NCBI RefSeq assembly: GCF_029852145.1
Contig: NC_079976.1
Span: forward strand, 10,204,104 to 10,268,103
Direction of reading: 5' to 3'
Origin: Microplitis mediator
Taxonomy: Eukaryota > Arthropoda > Insecta > Hymenoptera > Braconidae
DNA: 64,000 nt
Of this stretch, positions 59,936 to 64,000 are shown one piece after another. Within the stretch, counting starts at the first letter, position 1. Each line of letters begins with the position of its first letter. The notes under the pieces are model-generated. The model saw nothing but the letters and a program-made list of their open reading frames with translations. It did no database searches and had not been told where the DNA came from. A program made the translations under genes and the position numbers.

Positions 59936-61522
59936 TTAACAGTACCATCAACAAAAATCCTTCTCTACGGCACCTATACCCCGATATTTATTACTATTCA
60001 ATATTTATCTGTTATATTCATTATTACGCCTATCAAATATCATTAATACTAATAACATTAATAATAATAAAAACAATAATATTAATATTAACAATAATTT
60101 TTCTTTAATTTCTTGTCAACTTTTAGTTACCAATTTTGAAATTTTTAGGAAATTGTTATTAATAAGCTTAATTTTTTATATTAATACACTTAGAAATTTA
60201 TTAAATTTATTAATTATATATATATGTATGTATATATATATTTTCATTCATCAATTTTATTTTTATTTCATACCATTTACATATATCATCCATTCAATTA
60301 CATATATTTTATTTTATAAGTAAATAATAAATAAATTGCGCGTTTCTTTTCTGCATTTTTTTTGTTCTTATAAACAAAGTAAATTGTGCTCATTTTTTTA
60401 GTCACAGTAAGTTATGCGTGATTTAAATAATATCATGTGTTAATTTTTTTAAAATTCATATTTCAACATTCGTTAACATTTTATACCCATTGCTATTATT
60501 AATTATTATTTCTAATTTAGTTTTCATTAAATGACGGTCTTGTTTATATTTTTCCTAACTATTCATAAATATCTACAGGGTTAAACTCATACATATTATT
60601 ACTTGTGTTTATATGTATATGTATATTTATATACCGGATTATTTTATTTTTTTTATCGTTATTTATATTTATATATAAATAAATACACTCACTAACTTGT
60701 TTTTTCAACAAAACAATCTCTATTATTTTTCATCTTCTTTCAAATTCAATAATAACAAAAAACAACTATTACATTATTAATTAACAACCGATAAATTCAG
60801 TTAGTGTATGAATTAATATTACATATTAATTCAATTAATTAATTTCTTCCCATTAAATGAATTATTATTTTTGTTAATTTTACTTTTACTTATTCTCCCG
60901 CTTTATAATAATAATATTAATAATTATGTTCCACACTCACAGTCATAAATGCAATGGCAATTATAATAATAATTATTTTTTTCTTTTAAACGATAAAAAA
61001 AAAATGAAACAAATTTCGTCTCACTTAACTAGAGTACGTGCCAAACGAGCGAGTAATAATGACTTGCATTTGTTTTAGTACATAAGTACATAAATTATTA
61101 TCATTGTTACAATTATTATTATTATAATTAGTTAATTTTATTTTTGCTCATCATTATTATTATTATTTTTATTGTTAGGCCTTTTACACAAAGTACACGA
61201 ATGATTAATTATTTAATTTAAAACAAAAAAAAATTTATTTTTAATTTCCATTTACTCTAATTTTTAGCACTGTTAATATTATTATTATTATTTTTACTAT
61301 TATTATTGTTTGTATTTAAAACAATTTACGTATGCACATTATTATTAATAATAATAATTTTTGTTTAAAACTGGTCTTTTTTCTTAATTTTTAAATTTTG
61401 TCTTTAGTTTGTTCATTATTATTAGAAGTAGATAAGCGATAACTTGTCAATCCGTAAAAAATCGATTTTTGATGTTTTTCTACCAAATAGTTCTGTGGAA
61501 ACTGAAAAATTCTTTTCGAGTA

Positions 61523-62179
61523 CACTGTAAAAAAAAGTTGGTGTAAATCCATATTACCTTGGTATTAAGGTGATCAATGTTAAATTCAACCCCAAAAACG
61601 GTGTTAAACATTTTCCCGATGTTAAGTGGAGTTAAATAAAAATGTAGTTTTATTTTTTAAGTATTAGAAGTTGAATCGTATTTTAAATACAAAAAAAAAT
61701 TTATTGTTTCAAAATTTCATAATACGACAGTTTTACCAGATTATGGAGTAATTTAAAGAATATTTGCCCACAATGACATGTTAATGCTTTTGTATAAAAT
61801 ATGGGAAATAGATTTTTATGATTCAAGTCACTTTGCAATCTAAATCAGCGAGAAAATTGAAATATTCAATTTGATAAGCGACCGAGAATTTCAGCAATTA
61901 GTTCAGTTCGATAGAAGTGAGATTTCTTATTTTATCAGGTAATAAAATTGTTTTTTTTTTTTTTTTCAATTAACGATAATTTCAGAATGTTACTGAAATC
62001 TTATTAATGTTATTTATTCTGTTTTGTAGATCTTAAAACACTTATTTTCACACCCTCAAACTCTGCTCAGAGTTAATTTTCTCCGCATGTACACCTTTTT
62101 ATCACCGGTTTAATAACACCGCTGAGTAGCACAAACACCGCTGAAATAAGTCCATTTTAGTATTGCTTTTCTTACAGTG
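61523..62179. mobile_element. Long CACTGT MITE, family 2, copy 3 (reverse orientation)
   Basis: Left CACTGTAAAAAAAAGTTGGTG, right CTTTTCTTACAGTG, with TA on both flanks. The interior about 61665-61860 is the reverse complement of the interiors at 7.2 and 14.4 kb. The best-preserved ends of the family are here. Confidence 0.75.
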
Positions 62180-62624
62180 TAGTTTAGCGGTAAAAAAAAA
62201 GTTTTATTAATTCATAATATCAAAAAAATTTTAGACACAAGTTAATTATATCCGCTAAAAAAAAGTAGTAATACTTCCTCTCTTCATCAAGTAGCTATTC
62301 CATCTTTACATTTGAAAGATTTTTGTTCTTTTATGGTAACTTTTCTCATCGGAGATCGTAATCACTGTTGTCCAAAATGATTTTTCAGATATAAGAAATA
62401 TTACTATCGGCAATAATGACATTCCAATATTTCTGCTGTAATGATTTTAGCAAATTAGTGTTAAGTTACATTAGATTAATTGGATTTAATCAACAAACAT
62501 GATTAGTAATTTTTCAAAACCACACCGAGTTTATGGAACGTTTTTTAGAATGAAATTGCCTATTTTTTACTTTGTCAACAAAATTTAATGTCATTTTTAA
62601 TGGATTTTCTTAATTTAGATCCTC

Positions 62625-62775
62625 CCCTGATTAAAAAAAATGATTAAAAATGATTTCACACGTTAAATGTCCATAAGAGACAGGATTAGAAATGATTTGA
62701 AGGATTAAAAAGTATTTAAAATGATTAAAAAACAAATCATTTTAAATACTTTTTAATCATTTTTTTTAATCAGGG
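62625..62775. mobile_element. CCCTGATTA MITE, copy 2 (strong hairpin)
   Basis: Ends CCCTGATTAAAAAAAATGAT and TAATCATTTTTTTTAATCAGGG-type complement. The inner arms AAAAAGTATTTAAAATGATT / AATCATTTTAAATACTTTTT form a very strong hairpin. Confidence 0.7.
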
Positions 62776-63529
62776 TCAGACTATTATATATATATATACT
62801 TTTTTTTTGAAATTGATTAATAAAATCACATAAAAATAATTTGTGTTCGAATAATTTTCAGATAAATATTATTGACAATATTTTTGAATCTTCAAACGCA
62901 ATTTTCTCAAAACAGCTTCTATGCCAGTTGACAAGTTATTGCTTTTCTACGTCTTATTAATATTAATGATTAACATTATTAATATTATAATTTATTTATT
63001 TGTTGGTAATAAGTATAATAAATTCGATAAAACACAATAATCGCACAATCTCTCAACATTCACATTATATATGTGTACATATTAGCGCGATATAATAGCA
63101 GCACACATTGTTTATTTTTGTTTTACTTAATTATTTAATAACTAGTTTTTGGTATTCTATTAATTTGTTGACTTACTTATATTATTATTTAGTTCTTTAA
63201 TATTTTTTCGGTGGATTTTTCTACGGTAACTAAAGAGCGGGCTCGTAATTTTTTTTTATGTTTTTATTTTTCTATTTATTTATTTTAATAACGTTTTTTT
63301 GGTCATATCCGCTCTTTTGTATTACAATTGTGTAATATTCTATAATTAGTCTAAGTAAATACAATAGAAATGTTTTTTTATAAATATTTAATAAATAAAA
63401 AAAAAGTTGTTACAAAGTTTACCGTAAAAAACTTAAAATATTTCTCAGGAAAAATTAATTAATAATTAAGTTTTTATTCTAAATCAACTCAAATAATTAA
63501 TGTAAGTAAAATATAAGATTTGTAATAAA

Positions 63530-63850
63530 TTAGATCTGAAATTTTACTGTTGAAGTCAAATCAATAGAAATCTATTTTGATTTCTATACATCTCATATTT
63601 CAGATCGAATGTATAAATTTTGGCAAAATTTTGATCAATCTTAATAAATCTTTTATATTCAGATTTATTTAAGATCTTAATTTTTTTGTATTATTTATAA
63701 TATTTTGTTAACATAAATCTAATAAGATCTGACGATATCTCTAAATATTGAGATCTGATAACATCTCATATATCAATATATATGATAAGATCTTATATAT
63801 AATAAGATTTAGTAAAATTTTATTTTTCTAAAATCATGATTTCAGCAAAT
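63530..63850. repeat. Cluster of short AGATCT-type inverted words
   Basis: Words such as TTAGATCTGAAAT / ATTTCAGATCGAAT (63530-63608), AATAAGATCTGACGATATC and TATATGATAAGATCTTATAT recur and invert over 300 bases, giving several small hairpins. This is unexplained low-order palindromic repeat sequence. Confidence 0.4.
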
Positions 63851-64000
63851 CATAGATATTCAGATCATGCCGATCTTAGTGATTTAAAAAAAATCTTAAT
63901 TCCACAAAAAATTTGCACACATTTTTTTTTAAATAGAATCGAAATCCGTTAAAATTACGAATTAATTTTTCCTCACAAAAAAAAAAACCATTAAAAAAAT

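Larger units (their letters stand above)
56950..64000. other. AT-rich region, repeats only
   Basis: Contains the repeats listed (58.0, 58.5-59.9, 61.5-62.2, 62.6 and 63.5 kb), (AT)n near 57000, and A/T trinucleotide-rich sequence (AATAAT/ATTATT) at 59060-61450. No coding exon, RNA gene or GC-raised block was recognised. Confidence 0.5.

Noticed and set aside
1..64000. tRNA, rRNA, CRISPR, bacterial operons, viral genes
   Set aside because: Looked for tRNA T-loop words (GGTTCGAATCC type), evenly spaced direct repeats and viral-type genes; none convincing.

Overview
This is AT-rich eukaryotic nuclear DNA, almost certainly from an insect. Codon use, intron signals (GTAAGT donors, T-rich tracts before AG), abundant (AT)n and poly-A/T, and very dense short inverted-repeat transposons suggest a hymenopteran such as a parasitoid wasp; that order-level guess is inference. 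No bacterial, plasmid or phage gene, rRNA, tRNA or CRISPR array was recognised.

The one host gene I can name is grainyhead (grh), an epithelial/neuroblast transcription factor, on the minus strand. Three N-terminal coding exons are visible: a start-codon exon (coding 32202-32140, with a 5'UTR part back to about 32348), a 752-bp exon (31140-30389) and a glutamine-rich exon (3959-3525). All junction phases fit (0, then 2), giving about 416 residues before the sequence leaves the window at the left. The CP2 DNA-binding and dimerisation parts lie beyond position 1. Introns are 31141-32139 (1 kb) and 3960-30388 (26.4 kb). The right half (about 32.3-64 kb) is upstream of the start codon and holds several minus-strand candidate 5' exons with good donors (ends near 32929, 34253, 34441, 56052 and 56814), suggesting long 5' introns and possibly several promoters.

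The large intron and the upstream half are filled with relics of DNA transposons: TA-flanked MITEs starting CACTGTAAAAAA (two families), hairpin MITEs, a CCCTGATTA family, a GGGGTAAAATGGG family, a pogo/Tigger-like relic, and arrays of short palindromes. The most striking structure is at 45.2-48.65 kb, where inverted-repeat elements sit inside one another. The innermost, 2.0 kb long, carries what looks like a captured, intron-containing, decayed gene fragment (two exons with matching phase). An unoccupied copy of the element it entered lies at 29.4 kb and shows the insertion point.

Other items: a candidate plus-strand exon at 25924-26048 inside the big intron (possible nested or antisense transcript), several GC-raised blocks (16.4, 18.6, 43.2, 44.4, 49.4-50.5 and 56.1 kb) that may be promoters, enhancers or unrecognised exons, and a NAGNAG acceptor in grh that could add or drop one arginine.
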